DNA of 64,000 nt from Autumnicola lenta. GTDB lineage: Bacteria; Bacteroidota; Bacteroidia; Flavobacteriales; Flavobacteriaceae. The position numbers and the translations under genes were made by a program. The stretch spans positions 1 through 64,000 of the forward strand of contig NZ_JAVRHO010000018.1 of the NCBI RefSeq assembly GCF_031846515.1, given 5' to 3'. Below the pieces are notes generated by a model. It made no database searches. It saw nothing but the letters and a program-made list of their open reading frames with translations, and had not been told where the DNA came from. This document shows positions 25,671 through 33,444 of this stretch, one piece after another (within the stretch, counting starts at the first letter, position 1; every line of letters begins with the position of its first letter).

Positions 25671-26240
25671 TTATTCCTCTGATTCTTCAGCAGGTATGGT
25701 GGCATCCCGGTTGACATAAGCCGAGACAGAGCGTATAATATTATTGGCTATTGAGTTTATCTGTTCCTGTGCCTCTTTATTAAAAGAACGGGTTTTTCCA
25801 TCGTTGTCGAAAAATGACCATTCATTAGGGTCTCCTTCAAGAGCAAAAGTAGGCGCATCTGGACTACTTACTTCCACAAGACCAATATCGTAACGAATCT
25901 CCTGATCTCTTAACCGGAAGCCAACATCCATCATCACATCCCATTGGTAGATTTCCCCATTATCTTCCAGGACAATTCCCTGAGGTACAAACATCCGGAA
26001 CTCTAAATATTCATAAGGAACATCCCTCACAAGGGCTTCTTCATAATTATCTATGGTATATTTTGCCCATAGAAAAATAGATTCATGCAAATCTGAATCT
26101 GTTTTCCCGCTATATTCACGAATTACCGACTGCGTAAACCCTTCAGGAGTAATGGAGAATTTATCTCCGGTATTTGTGATTTGAGAAACTGAAATAAATG
26201 GGACTAATAATAAGGTTAAACCTGCTATTAAGTTTTTCAT
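25671..26240 (-). CDS. Secreted DUF4468-like hypothetical protein
   Basis: A 189-residue exported protein with signal peptide MKNLIAGLTLLLVPFISVSQ. The start at 26240 is chosen because the longer frame (to 26267) would put nine charged residues ahead of the signal. The body (ITPEGFTQSVIREYSGKTDSDLHESIFLWAKYTIDNYEE) resembles periplasmic DUF4468/TBP-fold proteins of Bacteroidota, but I am not sure of the assignment. It has an acidic C-terminus (AEESEE). It converges on the GAF kinase with a 7-bp gap. Confidence 0.55.
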   Translation of the reverse strand: MKNLIAGLTLLLVPFISVSQITNTGDKFSITPEGFTQSVIREYSGKTDSDLHESIFLWAKYTIDNYEEALVRDVPYEYLEFRMFVPQGIVLEDNGEIYQWDVMMDVGFRLRDQEIRYDIGLVEVSSPDAPTFALEGDPNEWSFFDNDGKTRSFNKEAQEQINSIANNIIRSVSAYVNRDATIPAEESEE

Positions 26241-26417
26241 TTTTAACTGTTTTTGAATTCCTTTCAAGATAACAAAAACTCCGGCAGATCTATTTTAAAA
26301 AAATCTCAAGAAGTATCTCCGAAGTGCAAAATCAGGTTAAAAATTTGCTAATTATCGTGATCATACTTGCTTTACCTTAAAGAGTTGTTATTTTAAAATG
26401 CACAAAAAATTAGTCTC

Positions 26418-27371
26418 ATGAAATACAAAATGCTCGGAAATACAGATCTTAGAACTGCTCCCATCGTCTTTGGCGGAAACGTGTTTGGTTGGACGCTGGA
26501 TGAAAAAAAATCATTTAAGATGCTGGACGAACTTTTAGAAAAAGGGCTAACAACTATAGATACAGCAGATGTTTATTCCCGTTGGGCAGAAGGAAATGAT
26601 GGAGGAGAATCTGAGCGTATTATAGGCAAATGGATGAAGGAGCGCGGTGTACGCGATAAGATAAACCTTGCCACCAAGGTTGGCTCAAGTATGCAGCAGG
26701 GAGGAGACAAAGACATCTCCCGCTCTCATATTTTAAAAGCTTCAGAAGATTCTCTAAAGCGCCTGCAGACCGATTATATTGACCTATACTACACACATTG
26801 GGATGATAATAAAACCCCGGTAGAAGAAACTCTGGAAACCTATCAGCAATTGATAAAAGAGGGAAAGGTGAGATACATAGGAGCTTCCAATCTCTCTCCG
26901 GAAAGACTTCAGGCTTCTTTAGATGCTGCTAAAAATGAGAACCTGCCCAAATATGAAGTTTTTCAACCGGAATACAGTCTGATGGAAAGAGGAAAATTTG
27001 AAGGAAAAATCAGAGATATTTGTAAAGAGAACAACTTATCAGTTTTAAGCTATTTCTCACTGGCAAGTGGATTTCTCACGGGGAAATATCAGAATAAAGA
27101 AGACATTAAAGGCAAAGAAAGGGAAATGTTTCTTAAAGACTATTTCGATGAGAGAGGCAAAATTGTTCTGAAAGTAATTCATGAAATTTCTAATGAGCAC
27201 ATGGTTTCTGAAGCTGCCATAGCACTGGCCTGGCTTATAGAAAGACCCGGCATAACTGCTCCTATTGCCAGCGCTACAAAGAAATCCCACTTAAAAGCTT
27301 TTTTCGAGGCTATGGATATAAATTTATCTGAAGAGCAAATGCAACGGCTGAATAATGCAAGTGCATATTAA
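26418..27371 (+). CDS. Aldo/keto reductase
   Basis: A 317-residue NADPH-dependent oxidoreductase with the (beta/alpha)8 AKR fold. The catalytic tetrad is visible: D48 and Y53 in IDTADVY, K87 in LATKVG and H127 in YYTHWDD. VRYIGASNLSPERLQ and the C-terminal PGITAPIASATKKSHLKA cofactor-binding segment fit the YajO/Tas-like group. The physiological substrate is unknown. It is a single gene; the 3' flank carries a heptanucleotide array and a 112-bp tandem repeat. Confidence 0.92.
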   Translation: MKYKMLGNTDLRTAPIVFGGNVFGWTLDEKKSFKMLDELLEKGLTTIDTADVYSRWAEGNDGGESERIIGKWMKERGVRDKINLATKVGSSMQQGGDKDISRSHILKASEDSLKRLQTDYIDLYYTHWDDNKTPVEETLETYQQLIKEGKVRYIGASNLSPERLQASLDAAKNENLPKYEVFQPEYSLMERGKFEGKIRDICKENNLSVLSYFSLASGFLTGKYQNKEDIKGKEREMFLKDYFDERGKIVLKVIHEISNEHMVSEAAIALAWLIERPGITAPIASATKKSHLKAFFEAMDINLSEEQMQRLNNASAY

Positions 27372-27379
27372 GGTTTCAA

Positions 27380-27432
27380 GTTTGGAGTTTGGAGTTCGGA
27401 GTTCGGAGTTCGGAGTTCGGAGTTCGGAGTTT
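27380..27432. repeat. Heptanucleotide tandem array (GTTYGGA)n
   Basis: Two GTTTGGA units are followed by five GTTCGGA units and a partial GTTT, starting 9 bp after the aldo/keto reductase stop codon. A related array (GTAGTTT/GGAGTTT) lies at 30643. No spacers separate the units, so this is a simple sequence repeat and not a CRISPR. Confidence 0.95.
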
Positions 27433-27454
27433 AAAAAAAATAAAAACTTTATAT

Positions 27455-27830
27455 TGCTCCCCTCCTTAAAAAAGGGGGTGGCCGTAGGACAATTGATTCT
27501 CTCATTAGCAATCCTGTAGCCCGATAATTAACATTTTGGAGGATCCCATTTCAGCAACAAGCTTTATGCTCCCCTACTTAAAAAAGGGGGTGGCCGTAGG
27601 CCGAGTGCTTCTCTCATTAGCATTCCTGTAGGCCGATAATTGACATTTTTGAGGACACCCTTGCAGCAACAAGCTTTATGCTCCCCTACTTAAAAAAGGG
27701 GGTGGCCGTAAGCCGAGTGCTTCTCTCATTAGCATTCCTGTAGGCCGATAATTAACATTTTGGAGGATCCCATTGCAGCAACAAGCTTTATGCTCCCCTC
27801 CTTTTTTAAGGAGGGGTGGCCGTAGGCCGG
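27455..27830. repeat. 112-bp tandem repeat, 3 full copies plus part
   Basis: Units start at 27455, 27567 and 27679, exactly 112 bp apart, with a truncated fourth from 27791. Each unit opens with TGCTCCCCTMCTTAAAAAAG, continues with GGGGTGGCCGTAGG, and includes TCTCTCATTAGCAWTCCTGT and CGATAATTRACATTTT. The last is the reverse complement of the dispersed CAATTATCG element. The final partial copy ends in a CCCCTCC/GGAGGGG hairpin next to the hisS stop, which could end hisS transcription. There is no coding sense. Confidence 0.93.
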
Positions 27831-27839
27831 GGTGGTAAA

Positions 27840-29216
27840 TTATTGCGCAGCAAGTATTACCTTCAATTCTTCCGCGTTTACTGTTCGCTGTTCCCCGGAT
27901 TTCATATTCTTGAGGGTAAATTTTTCCTGAGCCATTTCTTCTTCTCCTGCCAATACCACAAACGGGATATTCCGTTTATTGGCATGGTTCATTTGTTTCT
28001 TCATTTTAGCCGAATCGGGAAAAAGTTCTGCAGTCACGTCTTCTTCACGGAGTTTTCGCACAGCTTTAAGGGCATATAGAGCTTCTTTTTCACCAAAATT
28101 GATGAAAAGTACTCTCGTGTTTTCAGTAACGGTTGGAGGAAAGAGATCCAGCTCTTCCAGAACAAGAAAAATCCTGTCCAAGCCGAAGGAAATTCCAACG
28201 CCGCTCATATTTTTTAGTCCGAATATTCCGGTAAGGTCGTCATAACGGCCGCCGCCGCCAATAGATCCCATTTTCACTTCCTGTGGCGCACCAACTTCAA
28301 AAATTGCCCCGGTGTAATAATTAAGGCCACGTGCCAGCGTGACATCAAGGTCGATAATTGCCGTTTTAAGGGGCATGCTTAAAATTGCCTTCTGAATAAA
28401 TTCCAGCTCTTCAATTCCCGCTTTTCCAATTTCTGAAGTAGCCAGAATCTGCCTTAAAACCTCGATTTTTTCTGAAAAATCACCTTTTAAACTAAAAATT
28501 GGCTGAATTTTCTCCAGGGCAGCCTCAGAAATCCCTTTTTCGAGCATTTCTTTCTTTACACCTTCCTCCCCCACCTTGTCGAGCTTGTCCAAAGCAACTG
28601 TAAAATCTATTAATTTGTCTTTTTCACCAATAACTTCAGCAAAACCAGACAAAATTTTACGATTGTTGATTTTTATGGTTACTCCTTGCAGGTTAAGTGC
28701 GGCAAAAACAGCATCGTAAAGCTGTACAAATTCTACTTCCTGCCATAAACTGTCACTCCCAACCACATCTGCATCGCACTGAAAGAATTCTCTAAACCTT
28801 CCTTTTTGCGGCCTGTCTGCTCTCCAAACCGGCTGAATCTGATACCTTTTAAAAGGAAATTCTATCTCATTTTGATGTTGTACCACATAACGCGCAAAAG
28901 GAACGGTAAGGTCGTAACGCAGGGCTTTTTCACTGATTGAAGAGGTTATTTGAAGACTGTTCTTTTCCGAATAAGCCTTTTCGTCTGCCTTCCGAAGAAA
29001 ATCTCCGGAATTCAGAATTTTAAAAATGAGCCTGTCCCCTTCTTCGCCATACTTTCCCATAAGCGTATCAGAATTTTCAAAACTCGGGGTTTCTATAGGC
29101 TGAAATCCAAATTTTTTGAACTGATCCTGAATTTTTTCTATAATATAATTCCGCTTTGCCACCTCTGCCGGTGAAAAATCTCTTGTGCCTTTTGGAATAG
29201 AAGGTTTTTGTGCCAT
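27840..29216 (-). CDS. hisS: Histidine-tRNA ligase
   Basis: A 458-residue class II aminoacyl-tRNA synthetase charging tRNA-His. The N-terminal MAQKPSIPKGTRDFSP, class II motif 2 (RYQIQPVWRADRPQKGRFREFFQCDADVVG), the His-A/B signatures (ARGLNYYTGAIFEV; GGGGRYDDL) and GVGISFGLDRIFLVLEEL are all seen, with a C-terminal anticodon-binding domain. The ATG at 29216 is preferred to one 19 codons upstream, since the family starts at this MA-(x)-KP(S/T)IPKGTRDF region. It stands alone. Confidence 0.95.
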   Translation of the reverse strand: MAQKPSIPKGTRDFSPAEVAKRNYIIEKIQDQFKKFGFQPIETPSFENSDTLMGKYGEEGDRLIFKILNSGDFLRKADEKAYSEKNSLQITSSISEKALRYDLTVPFARYVVQHQNEIEFPFKRYQIQPVWRADRPQKGRFREFFQCDADVVGSDSLWQEVEFVQLYDAVFAALNLQGVTIKINNRKILSGFAEVIGEKDKLIDFTVALDKLDKVGEEGVKKEMLEKGISEAALEKIQPIFSLKGDFSEKIEVLRQILATSEIGKAGIEELEFIQKAILSMPLKTAIIDLDVTLARGLNYYTGAIFEVGAPQEVKMGSIGGGGRYDDLTGIFGLKNMSGVGISFGLDRIFLVLEELDLFPPTVTENTRVLFINFGEKEALYALKAVRKLREEDVTAELFPDSAKMKKQMNHANKRNIPFVVLAGEEEMAQEKFTLKNMKSGEQRTVNAEELKVILAAQ

Positions 29217-29388
29217 AAAAAATAATGACGGCTCATGCCGCTGTTTTAATTTGGTTATCTTAGACTGATGCATCAGCCTAACAGGAGTGCAAATATCTTA
29301 ATTTTTGTACGAACCTGAACAAATTTTAAATTTTAAGTAACATTACCCAATTTTCATAGTCTAACCTTTAAGTTCGAAATAATTTTAC

Positions 29389-30630
29389 ATGTTTTCACTA
29401 TTAAAAGAAAATATACGCATCGCCATAACCTCTATTAGGAGTCAAGCCCTGAGAACCATCCTGACGGTACTTATTATTGCTATTGGAATTACTGCCTTGG
29501 TAGGAATTTTAAGTGCTGTTGCAGCTTTAGAGAACACCATAGGGAACAATTTCGCATCTATGGGGGCTAATACCTTTAATATTCAGCGTTACGATCTTAC
29601 TTTTCAGAGAAGCGGCGGTGGTGAAAGGCAAAAGGTGAATCCTGTGATTACTTACCAGGAAGTAAAAAAGTTCGAAGAAAATTTTGCCTATCCTTTTTCC
29701 CAGACCGCAGTTTCTTTTACCGGAACCAATGCTGCGGAAATAAAACATGCCAATGAAAAAACAGATCCTGAAGTGGCTGTGATAGGTGCAAACGAAAATT
29801 TTCTCGACAACTCCGGACTTAAAGTTGAAGAAGGGCGGGATTTCAACGTATTTGATCTTCAGAACAATAATAATGTTGCCATATTGGGTGCCGACTTTAA
29901 AGAAGGTTTGTTTAATGGCCAAAATCCGGTAGATAAAATTATCAGTGTTCGGGGAGCAAAATTCCGGGTCATAGGCATTTTAGAATCCAAAGGTTCTACT
30001 TTCGGGAATAATCAGGATTTACGGGTAATTATTCCAATACAGCAGGCACGCTCACTTTTTACACAGCCACATATTAACTATAATGTGAGTGTAAAAGTTA
30101 ATAATAAGGAATATCTGGAAGGTGCGCAGAGTGAAGCAATTATCACCTTCAGAAATATAAGAAAACTGAATCCTGTGGAGGATAATAATTTCGGAATCCA
30201 GCGCAGTGATGACCTTATAAACCGAATTCTTTCTATTACAGAATATCTGAATTATGCGGCCTGGGGAATATCTATAATCACGATCTTCGGATCTTCAATT
30301 GCACTTATGAACATTATGTTGGTTTCTGTTACCGAAAGAACCCGCGAAATTGGGGTAAGGAAAGCTCTTGGAGCTAAAAAAGGCACAATTGCAGGTCAGT
30401 TTTTTATCGAAACTCTTTTAATTGGTCAGCTGGGTGGAATTCTTGGAATTTTACTCGGAATTCTAATTGGCTACGGAGTGGCAACATTTGCAGAATTTGA
30501 CTTTACGACTCCGTGGGTAGCGATCATCTGGGCAACAGCAATTACTATTGTAGTGGCGATCCTTGCCGGAAGTTTCCCTGCTATAAAAGCTGCAAAACAG
30601 GATCCTATTGAATCGTTGAGATATGAGTAG
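29389..30630 (+). CDS. MacB/FtsX-family ABC transporter permease
   Basis: A 413-residue inner-membrane permease. TM1 (AITSIRSQALRTILTVLIIAIGITALVGIL) is followed by a large periplasmic MacB-PCD domain (about 45-280), then three TMs in the FtsX domain (NIMLVSVTERTREIGVRKALGAKKGTIAGQFFIETLLIGQLGG). The usual conserved ERTREIGVRKALGA coupling motif is present. The partner ATPase is not adjacent. The cargo, perhaps a lipoprotein, peptide or macrolide-type compound, is unknown. Confidence 0.9.
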   Translation: MFSLLKENIRIAITSIRSQALRTILTVLIIAIGITALVGILSAVAALENTIGNNFASMGANTFNIQRYDLTFQRSGGGERQKVNPVITYQEVKKFEENFAYPFSQTAVSFTGTNAAEIKHANEKTDPEVAVIGANENFLDNSGLKVEEGRDFNVFDLQNNNNVAILGADFKEGLFNGQNPVDKIISVRGAKFRVIGILESKGSTFGNNQDLRVIIPIQQARSLFTQPHINYNVSVKVNNKEYLEGAQSEAIITFRNIRKLNPVEDNNFGIQRSDDLINRILSITEYLNYAAWGISIITIFGSSIALMNIMLVSVTERTREIGVRKALGAKKGTIAGQFFIETLLIGQLGGILGILLGILIGYGVATFAEFDFTTPWVAIIWATAITIVVAILAGSFPAIKAAKQDPIESLRYE

Positions 30631-30642
30631 CGGGAGTAGGCT

Positions 30643-30737
30643 GTAGTTTGGAGTTCGGAGTTTGGAGTTTGTAGTTTGGAGTTTGTAGTTTGTAGTTTGT
30701 AGTTTGTAGTTTGTAGTTTGTAGTTTGTAGTTTGTAG
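30643..30737. repeat. Heptanucleotide tandem array (GTAGTTT)n
   Basis: Thirteen 7-bp units, mostly GTAGTTT with some GGAGTTT, plus a partial GTAG begin 13 bp after the permease stop. It is related to the GTTTGGA array at 27380 in length, phase and position at a gene's 3' end. A minus-strand open frame across it translates only into a Q-T-N-Y-K-L low-complexity peptide, so no gene is called. Confidence 0.93.
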
Positions 30738-30818
30738 GAAAATATGAAAGCAATTTAGAAGCCAAAAATTTCAGCTCTTTACTTTTAAACTTTTAACCTT
30801 AAACTTTCAAACTTTTTT

Positions 30819-31292
30819 TTACTCCTGCACCACCTCTTCAAAATACCGGTACAAATCACCTTTAGTAATATTTGCTCCCTGCCGAATAAGGGCGAAAATA
30901 TCTTTATTCCGGTCGTCGCTCATAGCTTTTGTTGAAGTATAAATAGTTACAGAATCGTCCATGAGGTTACTGCGCAACCAATTGTAACCGGTCTTGGAAG
31001 TTATATCTATTTCCTGACTGTCGACTTTAACCGCAATGAGGTTAATTGTAGCGGCAGTAATATGAAACATGAACATCTGGTTGGGAGAAAAATGTTCAAG
31101 ATATTCTACTTTATTTAAAACTCCTTCCCAGATAAGATCACTAAAAAGATCAAGTTCTTTTTCGGCTACTTCAGGTTTATTTACTGTTATATCTTTCCAC
31201 TCTTCCGCAGTAATAGATTGCGTAGCCAGGAAATTAATAAACTCCTGGTGCATTTCTTCAAATTGCTCTTTTGTAAGTCTGTTATACTTCAT
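30819..31292 (-). CDS. DUF6495-like conserved protein
   Basis: A 157-residue soluble acidic protein conserved in Flavobacteriaceae. LTKEQFEEMHQEFINFLATQSIT at the start, EKELDLFSDLIWEGVLNKVEYLEHFSPNQMFMF in the centre and KGDLYRYFEEVVQE at the end match the DUF6495 family as I remember it. No function is known. It lies downstream of, and on the same strand as, rpsF-rpsR-rplI, behind a terminator-like hairpin. Confidence 0.7.
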   Translation of the reverse strand: MKYNRLTKEQFEEMHQEFINFLATQSITAEEWKDITVNKPEVAEKELDLFSDLIWEGVLNKVEYLEHFSPNQMFMFHITAATINLIAVKVDSQEIDITSKTGYNWLRSNLMDDSVTIYTSTKAMSDDRNKDIFALIRQGANITKGDLYRYFEEVVQE

Positions 31293-31299
31293 AATAACA

Positions 31300-31341
31300 T
31301 TTTCTGAAAAAAGAAAAGCCTACCCAAAAATGAGCAGGCTT
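31300..31341 (-). terminator. Hairpin after rplI
   Basis: On the coding strand AAGCCTGCTC and GGGTAGGCTT form an imperfect stem around ATTTTT, followed by TTCTTTTTT. This is a plausible stop for the ribosomal protein unit, 21 bp past the rplI stop. Confidence 0.65.
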
Positions 31342-31361
31342 AAAATTATAAGTAAGATGAA

Positions 31362-31811
31362 TTAAGATTCACCTACCACATCGAAGGTAAAGTTTGAAAT
31401 AACTTCACGGTGAAAACGCAACGTTGCTTCGTACTGTCCCAAACGCTTGATGTTTCCACCTGCAATGTTAATGTATTTTCTATCAATGCTTACTCCTTCT
31501 TTAGAAAGAGCCTCAGCTAAATCTGCATCTGTAATAGAACCAAACAATTTGTCTCCAGCTCCTGATTTTGCAGTAAGCTTTATCTCGATATTGTTAAGTT
31601 TTTCAGCCTGAGCTTTAGCTTCATCTATATTCTTCTGTTCCTTGTAAGCTCTTTGCTTAAGAGTCTCAGCCAATACCTTTCTGGTTGACGGAGTTGCAAG
31701 TTCAGCATAACCCTGAGGAATTAAAAAATTTCTGCCGTAACCGTTTTTTACGTTTACAACGTCATCTTTAAAACCTAATTTATCTACGTCTTTCTTAAGT
31801 ATCAATTCCAT
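31362..31811 (-). CDS. rplI: 50S ribosomal protein L9
   Basis: A 149-residue L9. The N-terminal MELILKKDVDKLGFKDDVVNVKNGYGRNFLIP is the rRNA-binding domain signature, followed by the connecting helix (KAQAEKLNNIEI) and the C-terminal domain (KLFGSITDADLAEAL). It is the third gene of the rpsF-rpsR-rplI unit. Confidence 0.97.
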   Translation of the reverse strand: MELILKKDVDKLGFKDDVVNVKNGYGRNFLIPQGYAELATPSTRKVLAETLKQRAYKEQKNIDEAKAQAEKLNNIEIKLTAKSGAGDKLFGSITDADLAEALSKEGVSIDRKYINIAGGNIKRLGQYEATLRFHREVISNFTFDVVGES

Positions 31812-31823
31812 AATTGCCTCTTT

Positions 31824-32123
31824 TTATTTTAATAAATCACCAACATATGGCATTAACGCTAAGTGACGGGCGCGCTTTACCGCAACAGCCACTTTTCTCT
31901 GGTATTTTAGAGAAGTACCTGTCAATCGACGAGGTAATAATTTTCCCTGATCGTTTACCAAGCCCATAAGAAAATCAGGATCTTTATAGTCGATATATTT
32001 AATACCAGACCTTTTAAACCTACAATATTTCTTTGCTTTGGTAGTCTCTATATTAAGAGGAGTAAGATATCTTATCTCTCCGTCTTTTTTTCCTTTCGCT
32101 TGTTGTTCAATAGATGTAGCCAT
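31824..32123 (-). CDS. rpsR: 30S ribosomal protein S18
   Basis: A 99-residue S18 with core KKYCRFKRSGIKYIDYKDPDFL and LPRRLTGTSLKYQRKVAVAVKRARHLALMPY. The ATG at 32123 lies two bases past the rpsF stop; the longer frame (to 32168) would overlap rpsF heavily and is rejected. Bacteroidota S18 often carries such an N-terminal extension (MATSIEQQAKGKKDGE). Confidence 0.97.
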   Translation of the reverse strand: MATSIEQQAKGKKDGEIRYLTPLNIETTKAKKYCRFKRSGIKYIDYKDPDFLMGLVNDQGKLLPRRLTGTSLKYQRKVAVAVKRARHLALMPYVGDLLK

Positions 32124-32125
32124 AC

Positions 32126-32464
32126 TTACGCTTTTTCCTGGATTCGTGATCTTCTTTTGTCTGCCCAAGCTGCAGCATGCTTATCCAACCTTACAGTTAA
32201 ATAACGCATCATACGCTCGTCTCTTCTAAATGCCAACTCCAACGGCTCAATAGCCTCTCCCGGAGCTTCAAAATCAAACAGGTGGTAAAAACCACTTTTT
32301 TTGTGTTGGATTGCATAAGCTAATTTTTTTAGCCCCCAATCTTCTTTGGCTATCATCTTGGCACCTTTAGAAACAAGAAATTCTTCATATTTCTTAACTG
32401 TTTCCTTTATCTGATCATCAGATAAAACGGGATTCAAGATGAAAACAGTTTCATAACGATTCAT
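32126..32464 (-). CDS. rpsF: 30S ribosomal protein S6
   Basis: A 112-residue S6 starting MNRYETVFILNPVLSDDQ, with GLKKLAYAIQHKKSGFYHLFDFE and the helix RRDERMMRYLTVRLDKHA. It is the first gene of the unit; a well-formed promoter lies at 32492-32523. Confidence 0.97.
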   Translation of the reverse strand: MNRYETVFILNPVLSDDQIKETVKKYEEFLVSKGAKMIAKEDWGLKKLAYAIQHKKSGFYHLFDFEAPGEAIEPLELAFRRDERMMRYLTVRLDKHAAAWADKRRSRIQEKA

Positions 32465-32491
32465 AAATATTTGTTTTAATTAAATTGGCTG

Positions 32492-32523
32492 CAAAAATAG
32501 AACTAATATTTATATTTACAAAA
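32492..32523 (-). promoter_or_regulatory. rpsF promoter of Bacteroidota type
   Basis: The coding strand has TTTTG (32523-32519), 19 nt, then TATTTTTG (32499-32492). This matches the TTTG/TAnnTTTG consensus of the primary sigma factor and gives a leader of about 20 nt before the ATG at 32464. Confidence 0.75.
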
Positions 32524-32636
32524 CCTTATTAAAAAGGATAAAAACTCATTTTTTAACGATGAAAATTAACTTTGTCTTTGTATTTGACGAATTTAATGAT
32601 TAATATTGTTAATACCTAACCTATCCTAATTACAGC

Positions 32637-33347
32637 GTGGAAGAAATACTACTCAAATGTGCAGTCGTAGATGATTCGAGTTTGCAGCGTTTATCCATTG
32701 TCAAACTCATTAAGGATCATCCTCACCTAAAGCTGGTGGCCGAATATAATAATGCCATCGAGACTAAGAATGGACTGCTGGATAACGAAACCGACCTTAT
32801 TTTTTTGGATATTGAAATGCCAATCCTTTCGGGATTCGAACTTCTGGACGACCTCCCTAACAAACCACAAATCATCTTTGTTACAGGAAAAACAAAGTAT
32901 GCCTTTAAAGCCTTTGATTATGATGCGGTGGACTATATACACAAACCGGTTAATAAGGAGCGCTTTAATAACGCGGTAAGTAAAGCTATTAATCTTTTTA
33001 AGCTTAAACACCAGAACGTAACACCGGAAGATGAAGATTTTATCTTTGTAAAAAGTAATCTCAAAAACCGGAAAGTTTACCTTAACAGTCTTAAGTATAT
33101 ACAGGCTCTGGGAGATTATGTGAAATTTATAACTGAAAAAGATAATTTCGTTGTTCTGGCCACCATGAAGTCTTTTGAGAAGCAGTTACCCAGCGATCGT
33201 TTTTTGCGTATCCATAAGTCCTATATTGTTAACCTTGAAAAAATAGAAAGGTACAATAGCAAAAATATTGAAATTGATAAGCAGAAATTACCTCTTAGCA
33301 GGCACAAGAAAAATAACCTTGTAGAGGCTCTAAGTGCTATTCAATAA
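32637..33347 (+). CDS. LytTR-family response regulator
   Basis: A 236-residue regulator with GTG start. The receiver (about 5-125) has DD12-13, D56-like phospho-site in LIFLDIEMPILSG and Lys in DYIHKPVNKERF. The C-terminal LytTR DNA-binding domain (about 138-235) shows FIFVKSNLKNRKVYLNSLKYIQALGDYVKF and FLRIHKSYIVNLEKIERY. No sensor kinase lies next to it, so it is an orphan here. It diverges from rpsF. Confidence 0.92.
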   Translation: MEEILLKCAVVDDSSLQRLSIVKLIKDHPHLKLVAEYNNAIETKNGLLDNETDLIFLDIEMPILSGFELLDDLPNKPQIIFVTGKTKYAFKAFDYDAVDYIHKPVNKERFNNAVSKAINLFKLKHQNVTPEDEDFIFVKSNLKNRKVYLNSLKYIQALGDYVKFITEKDNFVVLATMKSFEKQLPSDRFLRIHKSYIVNLEKIERYNSKNIEIDKQKLPLSRHKKNNLVEALSAIQ

Positions 33348-33357
33348 AATAAATAAC

Positions 33358-33388
33358 AGGACCTCCCTACAGGTTCTGATTTTTATTT
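33358..33388 (+). terminator. Terminator after LytTR regulator
   Basis: The stem AGGACCT/AGGTTCT (one G-T pair) with loop CCCTAC is followed by GATTTTTATTT, 11 bp beyond the stop codon. Confidence 0.65.
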
Positions 33389-33444
33389 ACCTCAACATAT
33401 CTCCTCTCCTTTACCAATAAATCCATAACGGCTTCAGATAGTTT

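Noticed and set aside
27380..27830. Possible CRISPR array
   Set aside because: Units are contiguous (7 bp and 112 bp periods) without variable spacers, and no cas gene is present.
30463..30765. Minus-strand open frame with repeated Q-T-N-Y-K-L peptide
   Set aside because: It is the translation of the heptanucleotide array plus the antisense of the permease gene, so a low-complexity artefact.
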